From an uncultured Spartobacteria bacterium (GTDB taxonomy: Bacteria; Verrucomicrobiota; Verrucomicrobiia; Chthoniobacterales; Chthoniobacteraceae): a stretch of 64,000 bases of DNA. Numbering within the stretch: position 1 is the stretch's first letter; every line of letters starts with the position of its first letter. Made by a program: the position numbers and the translations under genes. The notes under the pieces are model-generated. The model worked only from the letters and a program-made list of their open reading frames with translations. It was not told the DNA's origin and searched no databases. This document shows, in pieces, positions 35,359 to 44,172 of the stretch. Location of the stretch: NCBI GenBank assembly GCA_903919125.1, contig CAIXGS010000004.1:84407-148406 (forward strand). The letters are read 5' to 3'.

Positions 35359-36741
35359 TCAGTTTGCCCTGCGAGTGCTTAGGGTGCGGATTTCTTTTCC
35401 TTCTGGCGTCCACTCGTGGACGGCGCCGGACCAGTCACCGACGAGGGGATTTTGAGTGCTGGCGAAGGCGACGCGGAAGGCGGCGGTGTCACACTTTTTG
35501 AATAGGGAAATCTGTTTGCCAGTCTCATCCCAGAGGCGGGCGGTTGCGTCGTGGCCGCCGGTAAGGAGGCTGCCTTCACGACTGTAGGCGATGCTCAGAA
35601 CGCCGCCTGCGTGCGCGGGCCATTTGGCGACGAGACGGGCTGTAGCGGGGTCGTAGAGCAAAACTTGACCATCCCCACAGGCGGCGGCAAGCGAGCGGGC
35701 GTCGCTTCGCCAAGCGAGTTGATTCACGGCGTCGGTCGATCCGGCGAGGAGGCGCGGATTTTTACCGTTGGCGGCTTCGCTGATAAAGATGCCGCCGGCG
35801 CGATCGGAGCTTGCGAGTAGTTTGCCATCGGGAGAAAAGTCGAGGCTTGTGATGAAGTCGGCGTGCTTTTTCATCGACCACACAAGTGCCCCATCGGCCA
35901 CGCGATAGACGCGAACGAGCTTCTCCGGTCCAGCGGTAGCGACGAGACTTTGGTCGGGACTAAGGTCGGCGGCGAGGACGACATCGAAATCGTCTCCAAC
36001 GGTGGTAAGAAGTTTCCCAGTCTTAAGTTCGATGAGTTGCACTTTGCCGGACGCGGTGGGACGTCCGCCGCCGATGAGGAGCACCTGACCATTGCGGCTG
36101 AAACGCAGCACGCGCACTTCACCTTCGGCAAATGGCAGCGCACCGATGCGGTGGCCGTCAGCGAGATCGTGGAGCACTGTTTCGTTATGTCCGCCGACCG
36201 CGATGACGGGTGCCCACGGATTTGCGGCGAGGGCCATCACAGGCAGGGCGCGCACGAGTTCCGGCCTGTTCGCGAGCGGCGGCAGACTGCGGATGAAATC
36301 AGGCGCGGTCTTTGGCGCTTCGAGCGTAGCGGCATCGACGGTCAGCTGCACCACGGCGCGGGCTTCGCGGGCTTTGCCGGTGACATTGGGTTTGAGTCCG
36401 CCTTCAATCCACGACTTAAAAGCCGCGAGGATGTGGGGCGGCAATTTGTCCTGCTCCGGCGGCATCGCTTCTTCCCCACCGATGTGAGAGATGGCGCGGA
36501 ATAGTGGGCTGTTTTCCGCGAGTCCAGCAACGACGGATGGCCCCGCCGAGCCGCCTTTCTCGAGAGTCTCTATCGTGGTCACATCGAGCCCGCCACGGGT
36601 CTTGCCAGGCCGGTGGCAATTGGCGCAATGCTCGCGCAGGAGCGGCAGGATGTGGTCTTCAAAATTGCGCGGCTCCTCGGCCTGCACGGGTGCTGCGCTG
36701 AGCGTGGTGAGGATCGCGATACATATAAGAAACGCTTTCAT
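35359..36741 (-). CDS. Secreted cytochrome c-like/WD40 propeller protein
   Basis: The ATG at 36741 begins a signal peptide (MKAFLICIAILTTLSAAPV); the product is 460 aa. A PSCyt1-like domain holds HCANCHRPGKTRGGLDV with a distal MPPEQ, then seven or so WD40-like repeats follow (FITSLDFSPDGKLLASSDRA, VLSIAYSREGSLLTGGHDAT). It is the last gene of the four-gene set, 105 bp after the DUF1549/DUF1553 gene. Likely an envelope haem or haem-less cytochrome-fold protein in the same unknown process. Confidence 0.85.
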   Translation of the reverse strand: MKAFLICIAILTTLSAAPVQAEEPRNFEDHILPLLREHCANCHRPGKTRGGLDVTTIETLEKGGSAGPSVVAGLAENSPLFRAISHIGGEEAMPPEQDKLPPHILAAFKSWIEGGLKPNVTGKAREARAVVQLTVDAATLEAPKTAPDFIRSLPPLANRPELVRALPVMALAANPWAPVIAVGGHNETVLHDLADGHRIGALPFAEGEVRVLRFSRNGQVLLIGGGRPTASGKVQLIELKTGKLLTTVGDDFDVVLAADLSPDQSLVATAGPEKLVRVYRVADGALVWSMKKHADFITSLDFSPDGKLLASSDRAGGIFISEAANGKNPRLLAGSTDAVNQLAWRSDARSLAAACGDGQVLLYDPATARLVAKWPAHAGGVLSIAYSREGSLLTGGHDATARLWDETGKQISLFKKCDTAAFRVAFASTQNPLVGDWSGAVHEWTPEGKEIRTLSTRRAN

Positions 36742-36846
36742 GACCTTAACGAATCCAGTTGCTTCAAAGTCAGCCGGGATAAACGCCGACACTTTTGGAA
36801 TTGAGGCTTGGCAGGATGTAATGCGAGGGGCGAGGTGCATCCGCAA

Positions 36847-39279
36847 TTAGTGGTTGAAGATGAATTCATTCGAGTTCAGGACGGCCCAAAAGATGTCCTG
36901 CAGCGCTATCTTAGGACCTCCAGCGTGCTTCTGGATCGTGTCAGCGAACGCGGCGGTTTCGCTCTCGGAAGGCAGCCGGGAGAGGCTGGTCAGGTAAAGG
37001 TTGCGGATGACTTGCTGCGGGTCTTTTTGCTGCGCGGTCCAAGCTGGAAGGTTTTTGCCTCGCTCGATGCAGTGGGTGATGCTGCTGCCGTTGATGAGGT
37101 TGAGCGCTTGCGAAAGGGTCGGTTGTGATTTGACCTCGCAGGTGCAGGGCGTTTCGCGTTTCGAGCGCCCAAAGGTTGAGAGGAAGGTGGTGGTGATGCC
37201 GCCATCGCCGATTTGTACGGCGCGGGTGCCGGGGCGCTCGAAATAGAAGCCGTCGTCGTAGTAACCGGTGGCCTGCGTGAGGCAGTCCCAGAGAACCTCG
37301 GCGAGGATGCGGCGTGGATACGAATGGGAGAAGTTGCGGGTGTCGGCGCGATTGTTTTCGTTTTCCACCGACGAATGCTGGTAAGTGCGCGAGAGCAGGA
37401 TGTCGCGGATGAAGGTGCGAGGTTTGAAGTCCACGGCGATGAGGCGGGCGGCGAGGGCGTCGAGCAGTTCAGGGTTTGACGGCGGGTTCGAGACGCGGGC
37501 GTCATCCACGGGGTCTATAATGCCGACGCCGAAAAAGTGCTGCCAATAGATGTTAGCGAGGTTGCGGGCGACGAGGCGGTTGTCCGGCGCGGTGAGCCAG
37601 TCCGCGAGGATGGTGCGGCGTTCGCGGTCGGTGGTGGTGGCGAGCGCACCGCCGAGGAATTTGGGCGCGACTTGCTTCTGTGTGACAGGGTGGCTGGTCT
37701 CGCCGGTGGGCGCTTCATAAACGAGCACGTCCATCATGTCCTCGCAGCTCTTTTTCTGCGTGCGTGCGAAGAAGGCGACCATGCCATAGTAGTCGTTCTG
37801 GGTCCAGCGGTCGAAGGGATGGTTATGGCACTGGGCACACTGGATGCGGGCGCCGAGGAAAAGCTGGGCCATATTTTCCATGAGCAGCTTTGGGTCGCGC
37901 TCGCGGTAGAAATTAGTCTCGGGGTCTTCAATCCATGTGCCTTTCGCAGCCACGAGGCGATGAATGACTTCGTTCATCGGTGTCTCGTTTTCGATTTGCC
38001 GATGCAGCCACGCGGTGTAGCGCACGGTGGCTTTTTGATGCGAAGCGGAGGCTGACACGATGCTCCGGGCTTGAAGGCGCTCGCCCCATTTCATCGTCCA
38101 AAGGTCGGTGAATTCGGGGCGCGCGAGCAGGGTATCGACGAGGCGGGCGCGTTTGTCGTGGCGCGCATCGTTTTGGAACTGCTCGTATTCCGCTAAGGTT
38201 GGCAGCAGGCCGATGGTGTCGATAAAAACGCGGCGTACGAAGTCGTCGTCACTGCACACTTCGGCGGGTGTCATGCGCAGCTTCGAGAGGCGGGCATAGA
38301 CGGCGTCGTCGATGAAATTCCAACCCTGCGCAAGAGCGGCGGGCGGTTGCTGGCCGGGCACGACATCCACACGCACGCCGCTGATGAAGGCGGGAAGGCG
38401 CACGGAGATGAAGACCTCGCCGCGCCTATGACTGGTGACGACTCCTTCGCGTGTGACACTCGCAATGGAGTCGTCGGAACTTTCAAGAATGCTCAGGTGC
38501 GTAACATCCCGCTGTGAGTCATCGGTGAATGCTCCCATCACGACGAGACGATGGCTCTGGCCAGCAGCATCCAGCGTTAGATCGGAGGGATACACACTCA
38601 CGCTGCTCATATGCGCTTCATCGGCTGGGCTTTTTGGTGCGCCGGCGGCTATCCAGTCCCGCAGAAGGTCGAAGTTCGGATCAGCGGGAGTGAGCTTTTT
38701 GCCACCGCCATGCGGCACTGTACCCGCGCTTTTTTTCAGTAACAGACTGTCTTCCGGCAATGCGACATTGACGCGGCGATTCACAAATTCGCGAGTGAGT
38801 CGAAAGTGGTCGGCATCGGGGTCATAACCAAAGAGAGAGAGGCGGAAGCCATCCTTCCCACGCGTCGCACCGTGGCAACCGCCCGCGCTGCAACCATAGC
38901 GCATGAGGACGGGCACGACTTCGTTTTGAAACGACGGCGCTGCAGTCTCCGCACCGCGCGCAATCTTCACATCCGCGGTGGCAGAGAGTCCCGCATGGTT
39001 CACTACGAGTCGCGTGCTGCCTGACGCCAAGGGTGCGAGCGTGCCCGACTGCCAGCGGGCGAGGTTAGCATTTTCCAGTATCACGTTCGCCTCGCTCGTA
39101 ACATCGCTGGTCACGCCGCGCGCATCGGTGAGCGTGACAACCACGCGTTGGCTGGCAGTTAGTGGATGAATGTCGATGCGCTCGGGAAAAATGCGCAGTA
39201 CGTCTGCACCCGCAACATGGCTCAGGGCAAATAAGCAAATTAGGACGATCGAACGAATGATTCGCGAGTGGGCTGTCAT
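36847..39279 (-). CDS. BIG2/PSCyt-like DUF1549/DUF1553 secreted protein
   Basis: The ATG at 39279 (MTAHSRIIRSIVLICLFALS) gives about 810 aa with a signal peptide. An Ig-like BIG2 region (FPERIDIHPLTASQRVVVTL) comes first, then a cytochrome-like GCSAGGCHGATRGKDGF, DUF1549 (WNFIDDAVYARLSKLRMTPA) and DUF1553 (RNLANIYWQHFFGVGIIDPV). CAQCHNHPFDRWTQNDYYGM is the second motif. It is 14 bp from the PPC-domain gene, clearly an operon. Same family as the 904 protein but with the extra BIG2 domain. Confidence 0.9.
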   Translation of the reverse strand: MTAHSRIIRSIVLICLFALSHVAGADVLRIFPERIDIHPLTASQRVVVTLTDARGVTSDVTSEANVILENANLARWQSGTLAPLASGSTRLVVNHAGLSATADVKIARGAETAAPSFQNEVVPVLMRYGCSAGGCHGATRGKDGFRLSLFGYDPDADHFRLTREFVNRRVNVALPEDSLLLKKSAGTVPHGGGKKLTPADPNFDLLRDWIAAGAPKSPADEAHMSSVSVYPSDLTLDAAGQSHRLVVMGAFTDDSQRDVTHLSILESSDDSIASVTREGVVTSHRRGEVFISVRLPAFISGVRVDVVPGQQPPAALAQGWNFIDDAVYARLSKLRMTPAEVCSDDDFVRRVFIDTIGLLPTLAEYEQFQNDARHDKRARLVDTLLARPEFTDLWTMKWGERLQARSIVSASASHQKATVRYTAWLHRQIENETPMNEVIHRLVAAKGTWIEDPETNFYRERDPKLLMENMAQLFLGARIQCAQCHNHPFDRWTQNDYYGMVAFFARTQKKSCEDMMDVLVYEAPTGETSHPVTQKQVAPKFLGGALATTTDRERRTILADWLTAPDNRLVARNLANIYWQHFFGVGIIDPVDDARVSNPPSNPELLDALAARLIAVDFKPRTFIRDILLSRTYQHSSVENENNRADTRNFSHSYPRRILAEVLWDCLTQATGYYDDGFYFERPGTRAVQIGDGGITTTFLSTFGRSKRETPCTCEVKSQPTLSQALNLINGSSITHCIERGKNLPAWTAQQKDPQQVIRNLYLTSLSRLPSESETAAFADTIQKHAGGPKIALQDIFWAVLNSNEFIFNH

Positions 39280-39293
39280 GATGGGTGAAGACG

Positions 39294-41480
39294 TCAGGGC
39301 TTTGCGGCGGGCAGCACGCGCAGGTAAGTGAGTGGAGCGCAGGTCCAGTGGTGGCCTTTCACGACTACGTACTGGTAGTAAGGCCAGCCTTCTTTGCGCA
39401 GATGAGCGGCGTCCGAGTCGCACACAACAACCGCAAGAGGCCATTCGCCCGGCGGACAAGTGGCCGGAATTTCAAGCTCGAGGGAAGCCTCGCTGGAGTC
39501 GGCGGGGATTTCGACTCTGCCGTGCACGACGCCAGGAGGCAGGGCCGGAAACATTGCCGTCAGAGGCTGCGGTGGTTCGCCGGGACTGCGTGCGACAGTG
39601 AGTGTCAGTGCAACTTTTTTTCCGGCTTCCACGCCCTCGGATATTGGTGCGACGTTGATGGTGTACGGCAGTTTCTCCACTACCGCAACGGGCACAGAGG
39701 AGAATCTTTCTGTATGCCAAGCGGTGTAGGCGGGATGACTGTAAACCATGCCAAGGCGCTGCTCGAAAGGAACCTCCGTGCCGTTGCTGCCTGGAGCCTT
39801 GCCCGTGGGTTTGGCAAATGTGCCTGAGAGTTCTGCATCGCTCCCGGCGCTGAGTACTACGGGATAATAACCGCTCGCAAGAGGTAGCTTCGCCGCGTCC
39901 GCCTTCACTCCAGGAGGGAGCCCCGTGATTTGAATGTCCAAAGGTTCGGGCGGTATCGTCGCATCCCCCTGTTTCTCGAGCAAAAGCAACCCATGGCCTC
40001 CGCGCGGAACGCTGATGCTGTGACCTGTTTTGAAAAGCGGCAGGAGCGTCATCACTTCTACCGAAGCCGTCGTCAAGTTGACCTGTGGAACCGCTTCGTC
40101 TACCACGAGTCGATATCCGAAGTTGCTCCCGCCTTCACCGCGTGTATCGGCGACTCGCACGCTAACTTCCTCGTCCGTGCCTTTCACGATCAGTGTGGAA
40201 TCCATGTCGTATTTCGAGCGGTCATCACTCTCCAGAAGCGTGGTGTTTTTGTCGGCGGGATATAGCGTGAGTTTCGGGTCCATTGGCGAACGCAGACGCC
40301 GGGCGAAGACATCCACGCGCCATGATTTACCTTTCGGCAAAGGGAAGCGGTACCAGTCTTCCATCTCCGCTTTTTCGATGCGTCCCTCCACTGCGAAGGG
40401 CGGTTGCGGCAGTGCCTGCGCCGTCTCGCGCGTGCGATGCTCTCCGACTTCGCGGACGCTGGGCTGCGGGCTCGCCATGATAAAAAGAGGCCCAGTGCCG
40501 AGGCTCTTGCCATCGGTAGGCAGCACGATGTCGGGCTTGTCGAAAATCCAGCCTGAATAAGAAATTCGGCTCAACGGAGCATAATGAAAGGTCTCTAGCG
40601 CGGGCAGCGTCACTTTTTGTTGGATGATGCCGCGCACATCGCCCTGGATTTCCAAATCGATGGTTTGCCCAGTAGTGCCGCCGAGCGGAAAGACGCTTGT
40701 CGCTTGCGGGAAATCGCCGACGTGCATTACATAGAGGCACTCGCTCCCCATGCCATACCGTGCATCGTTTTGGTGGGAACCGTTGAGCGAATCGCGCAAT
40801 GCGATCGTGTAACGCCCGGCCTGCGGTGCCACGAAGCTGCACACCGGGTCATGGTAGTACAGCTGCGACGTATCCTTCTCGTGCAACAGACTCCCATCCG
40901 GCGCCCATACTTGGAGCACAGCATCCAGGTCCGTGGGAGAGATGCGATACGCCAACACCTCCAAACTACACCGCTGCCCTTGCTCGAGATCGACTGCATA
41001 CCAGTCCGTCTCCGCGCCGATAATGTGACCCCACACCGTTTGCTCTAGTGGAATGAGTTGCGCCGTTTCACGCTTCGCCGTCGCCTCGGTCTCCGCAATA
41101 ATAGGGAGTCGGTTGACATGCAGGGTGCGTGGATTGGAAACGCCGGTGTGAGTGCGCACGTGCAGCGCTACATTTCCCACAGGCAAATCCGCCGCGAACT
41201 CGAGCTCCACGCGCACTTCGTCCTTTTCAGGCGTCTTGTCGTTGCCGGAGAGAATTTTTTTGTCACCAATGCGCAGGACGCGCACGCGAGCGTCGCGGCA
41301 CATCACTTCCTCAATGTCGCTCAATCGCACGCCGCGGAGCACGACCTCCTGGCGAGTGCCCGCCTGTGCACATGGCGGCTCGACCCCGAGTAAAATAGGA
41401 GAGCCCGTCTCCGCCCCGAATGAGGACACGACGAAACTGAACCCAACGAGGGTGAGAAATGGAAGGAGGTAACGCTTCAA
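39294..41480 (-). CDS. Secreted protein with bacterial pre-peptidase C-terminal (PPC) domains
   Basis: A 728-aa product with a signal peptide (KRYLLPFLTLVGFSFVVSSF). TDWYAVDLEQGQRCSLEVLA, then a second EDWYRFPLPKGKSWRVDVFA, mark two PPC-type beta-sandwiches, with an IPT/TIG-like start (GVEPPCAQAGTRQEVVLRGV). No catalytic domain is visible. It sits between the DUF1501 and DUF1549/DUF1553 genes with gaps of 22 and 14 bp. This combination is frequent in Verrucomicrobiota and Planctomycetota; the protein is probably a cell-surface accessory. Confidence 0.8.
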   Translation of the reverse strand: MKRYLLPFLTLVGFSFVVSSFGAETGSPILLGVEPPCAQAGTRQEVVLRGVRLSDIEEVMCRDARVRVLRIGDKKILSGNDKTPEKDEVRVELEFAADLPVGNVALHVRTHTGVSNPRTLHVNRLPIIAETEATAKRETAQLIPLEQTVWGHIIGAETDWYAVDLEQGQRCSLEVLAYRISPTDLDAVLQVWAPDGSLLHEKDTSQLYYHDPVCSFVAPQAGRYTIALRDSLNGSHQNDARYGMGSECLYVMHVGDFPQATSVFPLGGTTGQTIDLEIQGDVRGIIQQKVTLPALETFHYAPLSRISYSGWIFDKPDIVLPTDGKSLGTGPLFIMASPQPSVREVGEHRTRETAQALPQPPFAVEGRIEKAEMEDWYRFPLPKGKSWRVDVFARRLRSPMDPKLTLYPADKNTTLLESDDRSKYDMDSTLIVKGTDEEVSVRVADTRGEGGSNFGYRLVVDEAVPQVNLTTASVEVMTLLPLFKTGHSISVPRGGHGLLLLEKQGDATIPPEPLDIQITGLPPGVKADAAKLPLASGYYPVVLSAGSDAELSGTFAKPTGKAPGSNGTEVPFEQRLGMVYSHPAYTAWHTERFSSVPVAVVEKLPYTINVAPISEGVEAGKKVALTLTVARSPGEPPQPLTAMFPALPPGVVHGRVEIPADSSEASLELEIPATCPPGEWPLAVVVCDSDAAHLRKEGWPYYQYVVVKGHHWTCAPLTYLRVLPAAKP

Positions 41481-41502
41481 GCAAACGCGAGGAGGTTCGG
41501 AG

Positions 41503-42789
41503 TTACGCTAGAATGTCCTGCACCACCTTGCCGCCACTGATGGCAATCGGCCGCGTGCCCATCGCCATCAGCCTTTTCTCTGGCGGGATACCCATGAGGT
41601 GGAAGATGGTCGCCGCGAGGTCTTCTGCAGCCACCGCGCCTTCCATCGGCTCAGCGCCCGTCGCATCTGAGACGCCATGCACGAGGCCACGCTTCACGCC
41701 GCCGCCGGCCAAGGCCACGCTGAAGCACTTCGCCCAGTGGTCGCGTCCCCCGGCGCTGTTCATTTTCGGTGTGCGGCCAAAGTCCGTGGACACCACCACT
41801 AACGTCTCATCGAGCAGTCCGCTTGCCGCGAGGTCCGAGATGAGTGCTGCATACGCTTGATCAAATTGCGGCAATTGATCGCTCACGCCCTTCTTTAGAT
41901 TTTGATGATGATCCCAAGAGCCGTACGACACCGTCACAAAACGCACACCCGCGCCCACCAACCGTCGCGCCATCAGCAAGCCCTGACCCGCCAGATTTTT
42001 GCCATAGGTTTCGCGCATTCCCTCGGACTCCGAAGCGAGGTTGAAAGCCTCACGCGCCGCTGGGGATGAAATCATCGAGTAGGCATTCTGGTAAAACTTG
42101 CCCATCGGCTCCACCGCCCCGCTGCGCGCGAGATGCGCATGGTGCGCGTCCACGACGTTCTTCAGCGAGCGCCGCGTGTCGAACCGTGCCGCATCCACGC
42201 CCGTCGGTAAGGCAAGGTCCTGTACCGTGAATCCGGGCGCACTCGGGTCGCCTCCGACACTGAACGCGCCAAACGTCGGGCTCAAATAACCCGTGCCCGC
42301 CTGCGCTGGCGTTGACGGAATGGTTACAAAAGGCGGTAGATCCTTCAGTGAACCAAGCTCATGCGAAACGATGCTGCCCATGCTCGGATACATGACTGCT
42401 GGACTCGGCCTCCAGCCCGTGAGCATCGTCATCTGCCCGCGTTCATGCGCCGACTCCGTGTGCCATACCCCGCGTAAAAGTGTCAGCTTGTCCGCCACGC
42501 CTGCCGTCTTATTCAGCAGCTCACAGAGCTGCATCCCGGGTACCTTTGTCCCAATCGCGCCAAACTCCCCGCGATACTCCGCCGCCGCTTCTGGCTTTGG
42601 ATCCCAGGACTCATGCTGTCCGAGCGCTCCCGGCAGGAAAATGTGAATCACCGACTTCGCACGCGCCACCGGAGCCGCAGGACCCTCCGCCGCCTGCAAA
42701 GAAAGGTACTGGCCTAGCGAAAGACTCATGCAACTGCCCACTCCGACACGGAGCAGTTGACGACGGGACATGGAGTGTAATGCGCTCAT
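41503..42789 (-). CDS. DUF1501 family secreted protein
   Basis: The ATG at 42789 (MSALHSMSRRQLLRVGVGSC) has the twin-arginine-like RRQLL signal; 428 aa, normal for the family. HIFLPGALGQHESWDPKP, TESAHERGQMTMLTGW and VVSTDFGRTPKMNSAGGRDH match DUF1501. Unlike most members the first motif reads PGALGQHESWDPKP instead of GGPSHxDxxDPKP. It is the first gene of the four-gene operon, 22 bp before the PPC-domain gene. Confidence 0.9.
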   Translation of the reverse strand: MSALHSMSRRQLLRVGVGSCMSLSLGQYLSLQAAEGPAAPVARAKSVIHIFLPGALGQHESWDPKPEAAAEYRGEFGAIGTKVPGMQLCELLNKTAGVADKLTLLRGVWHTESAHERGQMTMLTGWRPSPAVMYPSMGSIVSHELGSLKDLPPFVTIPSTPAQAGTGYLSPTFGAFSVGGDPSAPGFTVQDLALPTGVDAARFDTRRSLKNVVDAHHAHLARSGAVEPMGKFYQNAYSMISSPAAREAFNLASESEGMRETYGKNLAGQGLLMARRLVGAGVRFVTVSYGSWDHHQNLKKGVSDQLPQFDQAYAALISDLAASGLLDETLVVVSTDFGRTPKMNSAGGRDHWAKCFSVALAGGGVKRGLVHGVSDATGAEPMEGAVAAEDLAATIFHLMGIPPEKRLMAMGTRPIAISGGKVVQDILA

Positions 42790-42802
42790 AGAGGTGAAGG
42801 AT

Positions 42803-43018
42803 TTATTCTGAGATGTCTTCTGCCGAGAACCCGAGGTCCTCGCTTGCGCGGAGCAGGTGGTTCTCCATCGCTTGCCTGGCCGCCTCACTTTGGCGCTCAC
42901 GAATGGCGGTTAAAATCTCCGAGTGCTCATGCTCGGTGCGGTCACTTGGTGGGATTGCGAGATGCGTTTTGAATCTGTGCATACGAAGAAGGGCGAAGAG
43001 GCAAAAGAGGCGTTTCAT
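42803..43018 (-). pseudogene. C-terminal remnant of GntR/FadR-type regulator
   Basis: TEHEHSEILTAIRERQSEAA then RQAMENHLLRASEDLGF is the end of a FadR C-terminal (FCD) ligand domain. The winged-helix and most of the FCD domain are absent, and nothing matching them is seen up to 43168. The frame ends 14 bp before the DUF1501 start. It looks like a decayed regulator once linked to this cluster. Confidence 0.65.
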
Positions 43019-43167
43019 AGACGAAGGGATACCAGAGGAGTTTTGGGTTTCAGCGACTCCCTCCGATCGCGATGTCAGCCTTCAGCACGGCAAAGAGTTT
43101 CGTCGTTTTGTGGGGTTCTTTCGCAAAGACGCAAGACGAGGAGGAAAAACAACGTGTGTTTCACGGA

Positions 43168-44157
43168 TCAGTGTGGGGTGGTGTCTGTGATTGCTTCGCG
43201 CAGCTCCGCGAGCACCTTGGCGACTTCCACGAAGGGATCGTAGTCCTTGCGCCGCATTGCGAGCGTCTCGATCGGGAGGTAGCCGCGGTAGCCGCCTCCG
43301 CGGATAATTTTCACGAGCTTGCGGAAGTCCGTGCGCGGCGAGTCGGTGCGGCTCCGTAACGTGTCCTTGATCTGCCAGTTCACTGCGTGCGGCACCATGA
43401 GCGCGATGTCGGCATACGGGTCGTCGGTCATGTATTTGCCAGTATCCACGAGGGCGCGGCACCAGTCGTGGCCGACGCGCTGAAGCAACGCCAGATGCTC
43501 GGTGCCGGAGGTGATAAAGTCGCCGTGGTTCTGGACCGCGATGACGACGCCGAATTTCTCTCCGTGCTCCGCGCACCCGTGAAGCGCCTCGGCCATCCAG
43601 GCCTCCACGTCCTCGCGGTTCGCATTACTGGAGGCATCCTGCCATTTTTTGAACGGGTCACGCGCATCGGCAAACACACGCACGGATGGCGCGCCTAGCC
43701 GAGCGGCGACTTCGATCCAGTCCTTGATGATTTCCACACCAGTGGCGCGCACAGTCTTGTCGGCGGCGGTAAAATCATTGCTCACGCCGGTGCCGCTGAT
43801 GTCGAGTCCGAGGTTGTGCGCGTGGCGCTTGATCCGGTTGATGTAGGCGTCCGTCGGCGGCTTTGGGTAGCCGGGGAAAAAGTAGCCAGTGAGGTCGACC
43901 GCATCGAAGTTCTGCGTCGCCGCGAAGTCGCACACACCGAAAAGATCGACGCCCTTGCTGGCATCTTTTGCGTTGGCGTTGAGCAGTTCGAGGAAGGAGT
44001 AGACATTCAACCCCGTTCGCAAATGTGCCCCGCCAACCCGTTGGATGGGCGCGAGGGCGGCTGAGGCTACCGAGGAAGTGGTGCCCATCGCGGCGGCGAA
44101 GGGGAGGAGAGCGACGCGTTTCAATAGGTCGCGCCGGGTGATGGTGGGAGCGTTCAC
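43168..44157 (-). CDS. Exported sugar-phosphate isomerase/epimerase-like TIM barrel
   Basis: A 329-aa product with a twin-arginine signal (TITRRDLLKRVALLPFAAAM). The xylose-isomerase-like AP endonuclease-2 fold is visible: NFDAVDLTGYFFPGYPKPPT, GVVIAVQNHGDFITSG, RALVDTGKYM and YLPIETLAMRR, which carry typical metal-ligand positions. The family isomerises or epimerises sugars or polyols. It follows the EboD-like gene by 15 bp, which may link it to that enzyme's product. The reaction is not known. Confidence 0.8.
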   Translation of the reverse strand: MNAPTITRRDLLKRVALLPFAAAMGTTSSVASAALAPIQRVGGAHLRTGLNVYSFLELLNANAKDASKGVDLFGVCDFAATQNFDAVDLTGYFFPGYPKPPTDAYINRIKRHAHNLGLDISGTGVSNDFTAADKTVRATGVEIIKDWIEVAARLGAPSVRVFADARDPFKKWQDASSNANREDVEAWMAEALHGCAEHGEKFGVVIAVQNHGDFITSGTEHLALLQRVGHDWCRALVDTGKYMTDDPYADIALMVPHAVNWQIKDTLRSRTDSPRTDFRKLVKIIRGGGYRGYLPIETLAMRRKDYDPFVEVAKVLAELREAITDTTPH

Positions 44158-44172
44158 GAGAATGTGAGCTTT

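Noticed and set aside
39285..39827. 180-codon open frame on the plus strand
   Set aside because: Opposite the PPC-domain gene, which has a signal peptide, family motifs and operon spacing.
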